This document shows positions 55,441-64,000 of a stretch of DNA of 64,000 bases, piece after piece. Each line of letters begins with the position of its first letter. The first letter of the stretch is position 1. The stretch is taken from assembly GCF_034190915.1 (NCBI RefSeq), contig NW_026947502.1, positions 2,818,785 through 2,882,784 of the forward strand, in the 5' to 3' direction. The DNA comes from Cavia porcellus. Taxonomy: Eukaryota > Chordata > Mammalia > Rodentia > Caviidae. The notes below the pieces were generated by a model. The model was given only the letters and a program-made list of their open reading frames with translations, was not told the origin of the DNA and did no database searches. The position numbers and the translations under genes were made by a program.

Positions 55441-57470
55441 AAGTATAAAACACTCATTTATTTGTTTCGTGGTGGAGAAACCTGGCATGCATCACTTTAA
55501 GCAAGTAAAGAGAGATGGCACCACCAGCGAAAGGCAAATCCTGAAAGGGTTCGTTGAGAGTGAAAAAGAAAAAAACCTGTTGCAGATTTGCCAAAGCTGC
55601 ATCTACTCATGAGGAAAGGCATTCTTAAAAATATTCTCTTGTATATCTAGATACCTTGTGTGTCAAGCAAAAATAGGGAAAGATTAAGGAACTGTACCAG
55701 GCGGAAGAGCACTAAAGAGACTGAGAAATCAGCATGAGGGTGATCCTGGACCACATGCATGGCACAATAGATCATATTTGAATAATGTCTGTGGACAGTT
55801 CTTTGCTTTATGAATTAGCGAAGCTATGGCATTTTGGTAGATAAAGACTAAGACAAGTTTTGAAAAAGTACAAAATAGTTATGTAATGGCAAAAGCACTA
55901 AAAAGCACATCGACATTCAAAAGGGAGTCCCCGAAAGATTTAATCAGGAAAACTAGACTACAGACTTATATTTCAGATCTACTTGGACTCTGGCATGATG
56001 GCACATACCTGTAATCCCAGCACTCCGGAGGCTGAGGCAGGAAGATTGTCGCGAGTTCAGCCTGGACTACATAGGGAGACTCTGGCTTAAAAACAAAACC
56101 AAAGAAAAATGATCTACTGTGAAGTAGTAACTGGAAGAAAGCTTGAATCCTGCATCAGCAGTTTGGATGTGGGGAAAATTAACTAAACCTTTCTGAACCT
56201 CCGATTCTTTAACACGCTGGAAATAGTACTGTCTTCCTTATGGGTTTGTTAAAGATTTATCATTAAAACGTCCAGGATGATGAATGCTTAATGCATGTTA
56301 TTTTGCATCTCCAATAAGTAAGGAGCTAATTACAGGGTCCCACCACCTTCCCAGAGAGAGGGAGACATGCTCTGGTTTGAGGGGAGAGGACTGTAAAATC
56401 TGGTCTGCTGGGTGCTGGAGAGTCAGGCCTGTGCTGACAGGGCTTAGGCTGTGTGTTTCCAATAGACAGTGCTGTTAATCACGCTAGAGTTTCAGGGCAA
56501 GAGAAGGCATTTGGGGTTGGTCCAATGGAGGAACCCCTTGACAGCCCACTGTGTACTCAGCTCTGTCCCCTGCAGCCTGCAGAGCTCTCTCCTGTTACCG
56601 GTTCCCACTGGTGCCCTCTCCTGCCCAGTCTCCACCACTACTTATGCCGGGGGACTGCACCGACTGTGGCCAGCTGAGCTCCCCTGGGCTCTGCCCTCCC
56701 TCGGCCCATCACATTTCTCATGATCTCTGCAGCCTCTTTGCTGTCCACAAACCCACTTTCATTTTCTCCCTCACAACTTGGGCTTTGCTCTGCACAGTGA
56801 GCGGTGCTGCCTGCTTGAGTTAGCATCTTTCTCCAATCAAGGGAGCACACGTGTGCTTTTTGTCTGGTTCTTTCCAGGTTAGAGGCCCTCCTGGTTTCTA
56901 TGCAGCTTTAGGGAGCCACCTAATGAGTGACTGTCCAGTTGCAGCCCTTGCTTCATCTCCGGGCAGTGTCCCAAGTTACAAAGAGCAAAAGGGATCAGGG
57001 CTGTCTGCCCGAAGCCCATCACTACCGGAGCCATGGTCTTCTGATACTTAGTGTGAAGGAAGAGTCTTTCGATTGGTCAAAAACCATGTACCGCCCTTGA
57101 GGACTCAGCTACCTTAGAAAGCAGCTAGGTGGGTGGCTGGTGACTGTGGATTTAGGCAACGGGAGTCCGGGGCCAGACACACAACAAAAGGAACGGCCAC
57201 AGGTGGCCAGGCTGTCCTTGAGGCCTTTCTTCCAAACACACAGCCTCCTTTTGCCCTCTTCCCGCTGCAGTCAGGGCTTGTGCTGCTGAGCAAGTCCTCT
57301 TTAGGTCGGTGGCTCACCCTGAGAGCCTCATCTTTACTCTGCCTGGGGGCTCCTCTGCTCTGAGCTGGTTCCACTGGAGAATCAGCACAGCCATACCGCC
57401 CTGGCCTCCAGCTTTTCAGCTCGTGGACACGTTTCCCTTTCGGCAGAGTTTGTCCTACACTATTTCCAAT
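55441..57470. other. No recognisable gene
   Basis: Non-coding sequence with one B1-like SINE (55986-56107). Overlapping short frames at 56.4-57.4 kb show no domain. Confidence 0.5.
55986..56107 (+). mobile_element. B1-like SINE
   Basis: tctggcatgatggcacatacc … cccagcactccggaggctgagg … gttcagcctggactacatagg, with an A-rich tail. Confidence 0.8.
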
Positions 57471-57474
57471 ACAG

Positions 57475-57860
57475 CTTTAGTTGAGTCAGCATATACGAAG
57501 ATTTTTTTTGTCCAATTATTGTGGCATAATTTATGTGCAAAAATGCATCATTTTAAAGTATATAGTTTCATGAATTTTGACACATATAGTCACCAGGACA
57601 ATCAAGATACACAATATTTGTATCATCTCCAAGTTTCCCTGTACCCTTTTGTATTATCCCTCTAGCTCCAGCTAGCTATGGGTAATGGTTTTTCTTTTTC
57701 TAGATTTTATGTGAATAAATCATACAGTACATATACTTTTGTGTCTCATAGCTTTTGAGATTCATCCATGATGTTTTGGCCTATTATCAACAACTGATCT
57801 TTTAGTTTCTGTCACTGTTGGAAATAATGGCTTGGAGTGTCATAACTACATGTGCCTTTG
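57475..57860 (-). mobile_element. Old L1 3'-end fragment, antisense (tentative)
   Basis: attgtggcataatttatgtgc … ccattttaaagtatatag … gtgaataaatcatacagtacatatacttttgtgtc … gattcatccatgatg follows the reversed pattern of ancient L1 3' ends. Confidence 0.5.
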
Positions 57861-60800
57861 CTGATTCCTGATGTAGCACCTGGGGTGACCGTGGTTGTTG
57901 CCCTTATAAAGCTTGAAATCTGGGCAGGCAGAGGATATTTGAAAGGTTCAGTCCTCAAGGGGGTTTACCGTTGGAAAAGAGGGGCCACAGCCAACAGCCC
58001 GAATACTTAGTGGTTTTTGTGTGTGCAGAGGGCCAGGTCACTGCAGGGCACTTACTGTATGGGAGTATGGCATGGTAAAGCCCAGGCAGACAGCTGGGGA
58101 CACGGGCCCAGGAGGTGGCTGGGGAGGATGCAGGAGACGAGGAACCCCAGCAGGTGAGAAGGTTCATTAGACCTGGAGTAGACAGCGTGGGTTCAAAAAG
58201 AGGGCACACTTGGCTGCAAGGCCTTGGACACTGCAGGTAGAAGCCTGGCACTGATGTCAGATGTGAAGGGGAACCAGGCAGGGGAGGGGGAAAGGAGAGA
58301 AGAGAAGAGATTAATGAGAGAAAGAGGGAAAAGTGGGAACAAAGTAGGTGCAAACGAGGAGGGTAAGTGAGGTTGAAGGGAAGAGCAATAGAAAACATGG
58401 TTGTCATGGTTGATGTCTGTGTCCCCCAGGCCCCATGAGTTTGCATTGTTCATATGTGATGGTTCATTGTATAGTGCTTGGATTGATGGTGTCAGTGCTC
58501 CACCCACATCGGGGTGGAGCCAGGATGTGATGTCATGGCAGGAAGAAGGTGTGTTTTTCTCTTTGCTGGTTAGAGTTTGCTGCTAGCGGCCGCCATGAAC
58601 TGCAGCCCAGCCATGCCTGCCTGTCTTGGAGACAACTGAGTGTGGACTGAAACCTCCAAAAACTGTTAGAAATAAACCTTTCCTTTCCCAACTTGAGCAT
58701 CAGGTATTTTGTCTCAGCGACGAGCATAAAGTAACTAAGACAATGGTATCAAGTTATATCACGTTCCCTAGATGACTGTGACCAGCACGTGTACCTAAAA
58801 TGTACCAACAAAGCACTTTTGGTATTTATTTTTATTTCAAAGGGAATAAAACAACAATAAAATGAAACAAAACAGTGATACACCGTAGGAAATCTACAAT
58901 AGTTACTATTTGCATATTGTTGTCCTCTAAATAGTGGCTCAGACTACCAGCTTTAGGCTGGCTCACAGGCAGGGGCTGAGCTTTTGCCCTGGTTCTCCCC
59001 AGGATGCACTCTGTATCAATAAACGTAATGAATTAAAACATTTTTGAATGTGGCTACAGCTTTTTGAGCATCAGAAGGGCAAAAGGTTTCTGAACAATTC
59101 CTGTCACCGGTGCCCAAAATGGACCGAATGGGGCAGAGAATGAGAGGGAAGGGAGAATGACAAGTGTCCATTTAGTTTATTTTCCTTCAAGAGTGAAGTC
59201 CTGCCAGCGTCCCCAGCTGCAAACACATGCCCAGGGCACGGTCAGCAGGTCAGCCCACAGGTCTGGAGCTATGATGTGTTGATTTCCCATTAGTACAGAA
59301 CAAATCACCTCAAACCTAGCGGCTTAAAGCTGCGTGAGTTTTTTAAAAAAGCCTCCCAAGCTCTGTGGGTCAGGAGGGAGAGTACAAGGCGGATGTGTTT
59401 TCACTTGAGGCCCAGCGTCCTCCTCCAGGCTCACTCAGGCTGTTGTTGGAGTCCAGTTCCTGGCACTGCAGAGCTTGGATCTCCCCTTGTGGAGATGCCA
59501 ACCCTGGCATCCCCTCCCATAGACAGTTCACGATATGGCTCTGTACTTTCTCCCAGGCCAGGAGAAGAGTGTCTGGGCTGGTTCCCTTATGTCTAAAATT
59601 CCCCTGTCTTGCTTGTAATCCTGTCATTATCATTCCCTGCATTCACAGGATTCCCTTGCTCTTAGGGAAGAACATTACACAGGGCGCGGAACCCGGGATC
59701 CCTCTTAGCATCCTGCCTGTTGCATGCGGTTTTCCTTTGGATTCCATTTCTCAGCTTGTGAAGACAGAGACTTGGCGACAGCTGTTCTCAGATTCTGCTG
59801 TGTATTCATCACGAGTGTTCTTTCTGTTATGATTATGGAAGCATTATAAGGAATCATGGAGCCAAAACGTCCCTTGAGAGTCGCGGTGAGCCCCTGAGCA
59901 GGAAGGACTGAGAATCTCTGAGACAAACACAGCCTGAGGAGAAGGACAACCAAGTGACAAGCCAGCAGGCTGTTTGTGGGATCACTGGTTGGTAGAGTCC
60001 CTAGGCCCTTTCACACATACTCTGTTTCTCCTCCCAGGTCAGCACGACCATGTGGCCAAATAAATGTGAGCAGGGGTGACGTCTGTCATTGAGAGAAAAT
60101 TTTAAGACTCAGTGTGTGCTTTGTCTTACTCCACTGTCCTCTGCCCCAGTGATCAGGAAGGTCTAGAAGCTGACTGCCCCGTCCATCTAGATCCTCGGGG
60201 CAGGTCGGTGCAGAATAGAGCTCTTGCCAACCACAAATGCAAAGAAGCCATAAAGAGAAATAAATTTCTGTTCTTTAAAGCCCTGAGATCTGAGGTTGTC
60301 TGTTCCTGTAGCTTTGCCTTGCCCGTCCTGGCTGATAGACAGAAGGACACTGTGAATCTTGTTGCCACCTTCTCTTTTCCTCTAGGAACCCTCATTTTAG
60401 CCAGGCCTGTGGTCCAGTGGCTTCCCTGCGGTACCACAAATACAGCAGTAAGACCCCACCTTCACGAGCAGTGGCTGTGTTGCTGTATAGTCATGTATTT
60501 TTTGTCATTCAAGCAGCCATCCACCTGCTCCCTCACATCCTAGGACCGCAACTCTCATGATAAATAAGTTGTTTTTATTTGAGACAAAAAAGCATAATTA
60601 GCACATTTGGGGAAAGCTGCAGGCCCAACAAGTCCTCACCTGACCTGGACACGCCTCGATGCAGTGTACTTTCATCTCTCTCTGTAAAGCTCATGACCAG
60701 TCTACGCACCGCATCCCCACTCTTTTTTTTTCCTACACCTATAATTTTTTCTTTACCTCAAATAAACATACTCAACACCACAGCCAAAGGGCTCTGGACT

Positions 60801-62562
60801 TTGGTCTTGCCCAAGCATTTTGAAACTGTCCCTTCTTTGATGTCTTCTCGATTGGTAGCCACCATCGTGGCTGACATGCTCCCCACTGGCCCCTGTCTTT
60901 CCATGCATCCTTTGCAACCTTCTGCTATGGGACTGCTTCTCCTTCTCTCCCTTGTCTTAGGGCTCTCGGTGGCATTTCTCTCCATCTGTACGCCATTGCT
61001 GGGCTCAGGCAACTATTGCCCCTGCTACCCAGCTGCATGATGGGGGAGAATGCTGGGCTGAGCTGGGTTGTCTCACAATGGCCAAATACAAGGCCCAGCA
61101 TCTACGAAGCACTGTGAAACCCTTCGAGTGGATTAACTCTGGCAGTCCTATTTCCCAGGAGGCAACACTAGCGTCCCGCCTGCTGTCTAACCAGGCTCAG
61201 AGAGTTTAAGTAGTTTGCTTAAGGTAGCGCAGCAAGTAGAGAGCTGGGCAGGATCTCAGGCAGCGGCTCCAAAGCCCATGCTCCTACTCCAGGAACGATG
61301 TCATACCTCCAGGAAGCCCGCTGGCCAGTTGCTGTCTAACGTGACTGCCAGTGTCTGCAATGATTCCCTGTGAGGGAGGAGGAGGCTCCCAGGCCCAGTC
61401 TCTTCCCACCCCACATGCTGGAACTCGCTTGCTGCTGTGATTGGTTACAGGATTCCACCACACAGTGCAAACCGCCACATCCTCATCTGAACTCTCCCTG
61501 GGGGTCCAGCCCACAGGTTCCAGCATGGGTTTGTGGAACCGGAGGGAGCAAGAGGTGAGCTGGAGTTCACAGGCCAGGCTGCATGCATCCTGCCTGCTCG
61601 GATCCCTTGCCTTTCAGGGAGGAATTGGAATTATTATCGCATCCACTCCCCTAACATCCTCAAAACTGTGGCCTCCCTCATTCCTTCCTCTGTGGCTTTT
61701 CTCTGCCCATAAAATGAAAAGCAGATTGCCTCCCTGGCTCTGGCAGCTCTAAGCGGGCCGGCATCGGAGGTGTGCTGCAGTAGGAGGGATCCTCACAGTC
61801 TGGTTCTCAGTTGGCTTCAATGGGAAGTGTTGCTTAGACAATGGGCCAGTGAGCAGCCAGGGCAGTGCAATCCTGCAAGGTGACCCAGTAGCCTACTGGG
61901 AGCAGCTGGGGAAGGGCCTTCCACCACCAGGAAGAACAGTGCAGGAGTGGGGAGCTTGTGTCTCCCAGAGTGAGGGGGCAGCTCCCCCTCATTTGGTCAT
62001 ATCTTCTTTTCTTCCTGGAAAGATGGGTTTCGGGTGTTTTCTCAGGATTCCTGGTAATCGCCTCATAAAACTGATATTTTGTGTGTGCCTGTGTTTGAAT
62101 GTTATAAATATAATTTACATTCAATGCAGAGAGTACAAGACTGAGAAGCAGTGAGAGCCCAACTACCAAGAGTCTGAGCGTGCATTCTCTTTTGCCTGAG
62201 TATTTTGTAGCATTGTTTTTAAAATGTTAATAACCTACTGTGTACTTCCCAGTTAGGGAGTATCCCAGCGACTTTATGTGGGTGATCTCAGGCTGTATAG
62301 CCAACTTTGCAAAGTAAGTAGTTGTATTAAGAACATTTTTCACAAATGATGTCCAGAAGGGTGCGCTAGACTCCCCAGGAAATTCTAGGGCACATGGAGC
62401 AGCTGCAGGCTGAGCACCTCCAATTCACAGAGCTCACCCACCCCACCCTACTCACAATGTAACTAGCTTGTGACCTGGTTTCCACTAAATAGCTCAGAAC
62501 CATTAGTCAATAGTTCTATACACACGATTGTTACTGCTGCATGTTTCTCGTATAGACTTACC
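57861..62562. other. No recognisable gene
   Basis: Intergenic sequence with old repeats (a MaLR-like element at 58400-58742 and another old repeat near 59283-59600). No supported coding exon was found. Confidence 0.45.
58400..58742 (+). mobile_element. MaLR-like LTR remnant (tentative)
   Basis: gttagaaataaacctttcctttcc … gcatcaggtattttgtctcagcgacgag … agtaactaagacaatg matches the 3' part of rodent non-autonomous LTR repeats, including its AATAAA. Confidence 0.4.
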
Positions 62563-62938
62563 TGTTGGGCGTAGGCGCTCAACATACCATACCCCAGCCG
62601 GGACTAAGGACCACGCCAGCTTCCGCAATGCGCTACGTTCCTCTTTAAATTAGCCAACCCGTGCGCACCCCGCGCTCTACTCCATACTCTGTGGCAACTC
62701 CTGATTGGCCACAGCTGGATATAGTAGCCAGAGCCTACATCCTATTCCCGCCCTGCTTCCTTGTGGCAGCCTGTGATTGGTCACGGCCAAATATATAAAC
62801 CAGAGCCCGCGTAAATAAACTAGCAGTTAACTGTTGTCCACAAAAGCGTCTCCTGTCTCCTGTTTCATTGGGGAGCTGCGCCGGTCAACTGGTGGCCCGT
62901 ATCCTGTCTCCTGTTTCATTGGGGAGCTGCGCCGGTCA
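62563..62938 (+). repeat. 5' LTR of the third ERV
   Basis: It starts TGTTGGGCGTAGG and ends CCGGTCA. Inverted CCAAT boxes (tgattggccac and gtgattggtcac), a TATA box (about 62791-62797) and AATAAA (62814-62819) are present. The last 51-bp unit is a tandem copy, so the original LTR probably ended at 62887. Confidence 0.85.
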
Positions 62939-62952
62939 ACTGGTGGCCCGTA
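62851..62952 (+). repeat. 51-bp tandem duplication across the LTR/PBS junction
   Basis: 62851-62901 and 62902-62952 are identical copies. Each contains the end of U5, the CCGGTCA terminus and the first 12 bases of the primer-binding site. Confidence 0.95.
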
Positions 62953-62958
62953 CGGGGA
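62941..62958 (+). other. Primer-binding site for tRNA-Ile
   Basis: TGGTGGCCCGTACGGGGA is the perfect complement of the 3' 18 bases of tRNA-Ile(AAT) including CCA. The duplicated upstream copy keeps only 12 of these bases. Confidence 0.8.
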
Positions 62959-63033
62959 GCCCGGAACGCTGAGACCCTCTCTCCGACAGTACGGGGAACG
63001 AACCTCTCTCTCCGATGGAACAGAGACGTCAAC

Positions 63034-63166
63034 AGGTAAAACCGTCAAGCGCTGATAGCGGGGGCTACTCGGCGGGCGGGGGCTGACAGGTTAAACTGCT
63101 CAACGTTGGTAGCGGGGGCTACGCAACAGGCAGCGGGGGCTGCGGGCCGGATAGCGGGGGCTATCG
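63034..63166 (+). other. Leader with a repeated GGGG-loop hairpin array
   Basis: Four clear stem-loops share the loop GGGG: TAGC/GCTA (63056-63067), GTAGC/GCTAC (63109-63122), GCAGC/GCTGC (63130-63143) and GATAGC/GCTATC (63150-63165). Stem bases differ in a pairing-preserving way. A candidate major splice donor (CAG followed by GTAAAA) lies at 63036. This is a candidate packaging or dimerisation region. Confidence 0.7.
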
Positions 63167-63288
63167 GGCAACCTTGGGCGGACGCATCGCAAGGGTCGAG
63201 GAACTCGTAAAAACAGTTCCCGGTGCCGTAAAGAGGCAGGTTTTGGGGGCGCCGTAAAGGGGCGCGGGGACTAAGCTGTCCCTGTTAC

Positions 63289-63355
63289 AAAAAACAAACA
63301 AACAAACAAAAAAAAAAAAAAAAAAGGGAAAAATAAATAAATAAAAACAAAAAGA
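63289..63355 (+). repeat. A-rich low-complexity tract in the ERV leader
   Basis: (CAAA)n, poly-A and (AAAT)n just upstream of the gag start. Confidence 0.9.
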
Positions 63356-63377
63356 AACTCTTGAAATTCCGGTTAAC

Positions 63378-64000
63378 ATGGGTAACAGGGCTGCTCAGCC
63401 ACTGTCAGTCACCTTAAGCGACTTACTGAGAGAAAAGGGATTACAAATGAAATGAGAACAAATTCAAAACTTTCTCGATCAGGTCGATAAGGTAGCACCT
63501 TGGTTTGGTCCCACGGGGTCCATTACCATCCCCAGCTGGGATAAATTAGGGAGAGATCTTGACTTTGCAGCAGAAAATGGCCTCTTGGAGCCAGGAGTCA
63601 GACCCCTTTGGGCCATAGTGAGAAGCTTCCTTGCAGACACCTCTTGTCGTGACCATATAAGGGCTGGCGTCATGGCGCTTGATTACCATCAGGCAGAATC
63701 CTCCCGTGAGCAATCTCGCGAGTCCAGTGCCGCAGGCGAGGTGACCCCACCCAACCCAGAAACAAAGGACTCGTCAGATAATGAGGGGGAGGAGGAAGAA
63801 GTATACAAAATGGTGGATGCAGACACCACCGAAAGAGGGGAAGTCACACACACGCAGTCGAGAGGGCCTTACTCTGAGGCCATAAATGAGCTGCAACGCA
63901 GGATTTCTCAGAGTAAATGGGTCAATAAAAGCGAGTACGGGATCCCAGGGCCACCCCGTATAAGACCTACGGCTCTACCTCCCGACCCGCCAGATTATCA
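63378..64000 (+). pseudogene. gag: gag of the third ERV, early in-frame stop; runs off the window
   Basis: The frame starts MGNRAAQP (myristoylation-type start). A TGA at 63453-63455 (codon 26) interrupts it. The same frame then stays open for at least 545 bases to the window end, with matrix-like sequence, a Glu-rich stretch and the start of a Pro-rich region (GPPRIRPTALPPDPPDY). Apart from the stop it looks well preserved, so the break may be recent. No ATG with comparable homology starts downstream within the matrix. Confidence 0.82.

Larger units (their letters stand above)
62563..64000 (+). mobile_element. 5' end of a third class II ERV, plus strand (continues past the window)
   Basis: LTR (from 62563), tRNA-Ile primer-binding site (62941-62958), a 400-bp leader with a splice donor and hairpin repeats, then a gag start at 63378. 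The matrix-like sequence (VDKVAPWFGPTGSITIPSWD) is betaretrovirus-like. The other LTR and the flanking duplication lie outside the window. Confidence 0.88.

Overview
This is a stretch of mammalian, almost certainly rodent, genomic DNA. It carries B1-type and ID-type SINEs, L1-family LINEs and class II (betaretrovirus-like) endogenous retroviruses. It also holds a cluster of interferon-inducible immunity-related GTPase (IRG) genes of a kind known to be expanded in rodents and largely lost in primates. The species cannot be fixed from sequence alone; no murid B2 element was noticed.

Layout. (1) 1-6.5 kb: a solo LTR (721-1142), an ISRE/GAS pair with a candidate IRG 5' exon pointing left out of the window (1633-1944), L1 5'-region sequence, and a broken GKS-type IRG (5' exon ending 4359, coding exon 5701-6230). 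(2) 6.5-10.3 kb: an antisense L1-derived element with ORF1 but no ORF2, with poly-A tail and 14-bp target-site duplication (HAL1-like). (3) 13.1-14.4 kb: an intact Irgd-like GKS GTPase on the minus strand. (4) 15.8-21.2 kb: a decayed full-length L1, plus strand. (5) 25.9-31.2 kb: an Irgm-like (GMS) GTPase on the plus strand, with a GAS+ISRE promoter at 25902-25923 and a probable short first coding exon at 26206-26256. (6) 32.8-36.1 kb: an older, internally deleted IAP-like provirus on the minus strand. (7) 36-46.9 kb: repeats and sequence with no recognised gene. (8) 46.9-55.0 kb: a complete, very young betaretrovirus-like provirus on the minus strand. Its two 570-bp LTRs differ at one base, it is flanked by a GGATTA duplication, and gag, pro, pol and env are all open. 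(9) 55-62.5 kb: non-coding DNA with SINEs and old repeats. (10) 62563-64000: the 5' end of a third ERV (plus strand), with a tRNA-Ile primer-binding site, a duplicated LTR/PBS junction, a row of GGGG-loop hairpins in its leader, and a gag broken by an early stop.

Function. In mouse, GKS-class IRGs load onto pathogen-containing vacuoles, and GMS-class (Irgm) proteins hold them inactive on host membranes. This window carries one member of each class apparently intact, plus a dead GKS copy. IRG promoters normally respond to IFN-gamma/STAT1 and IRFs, which fits the GAS/ISRE pairs seen here. The young provirus is coding-complete by length, but its integrase lacks the third catalytic acid and its reverse transcriptase lacks the Gly of the LPQG motif, so it may have been copied in trans. 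The most interesting items are that provirus, the leader hairpin array of the third ERV, the HAL1-like element, and the inverted duplication of the IRG promoter/exon.
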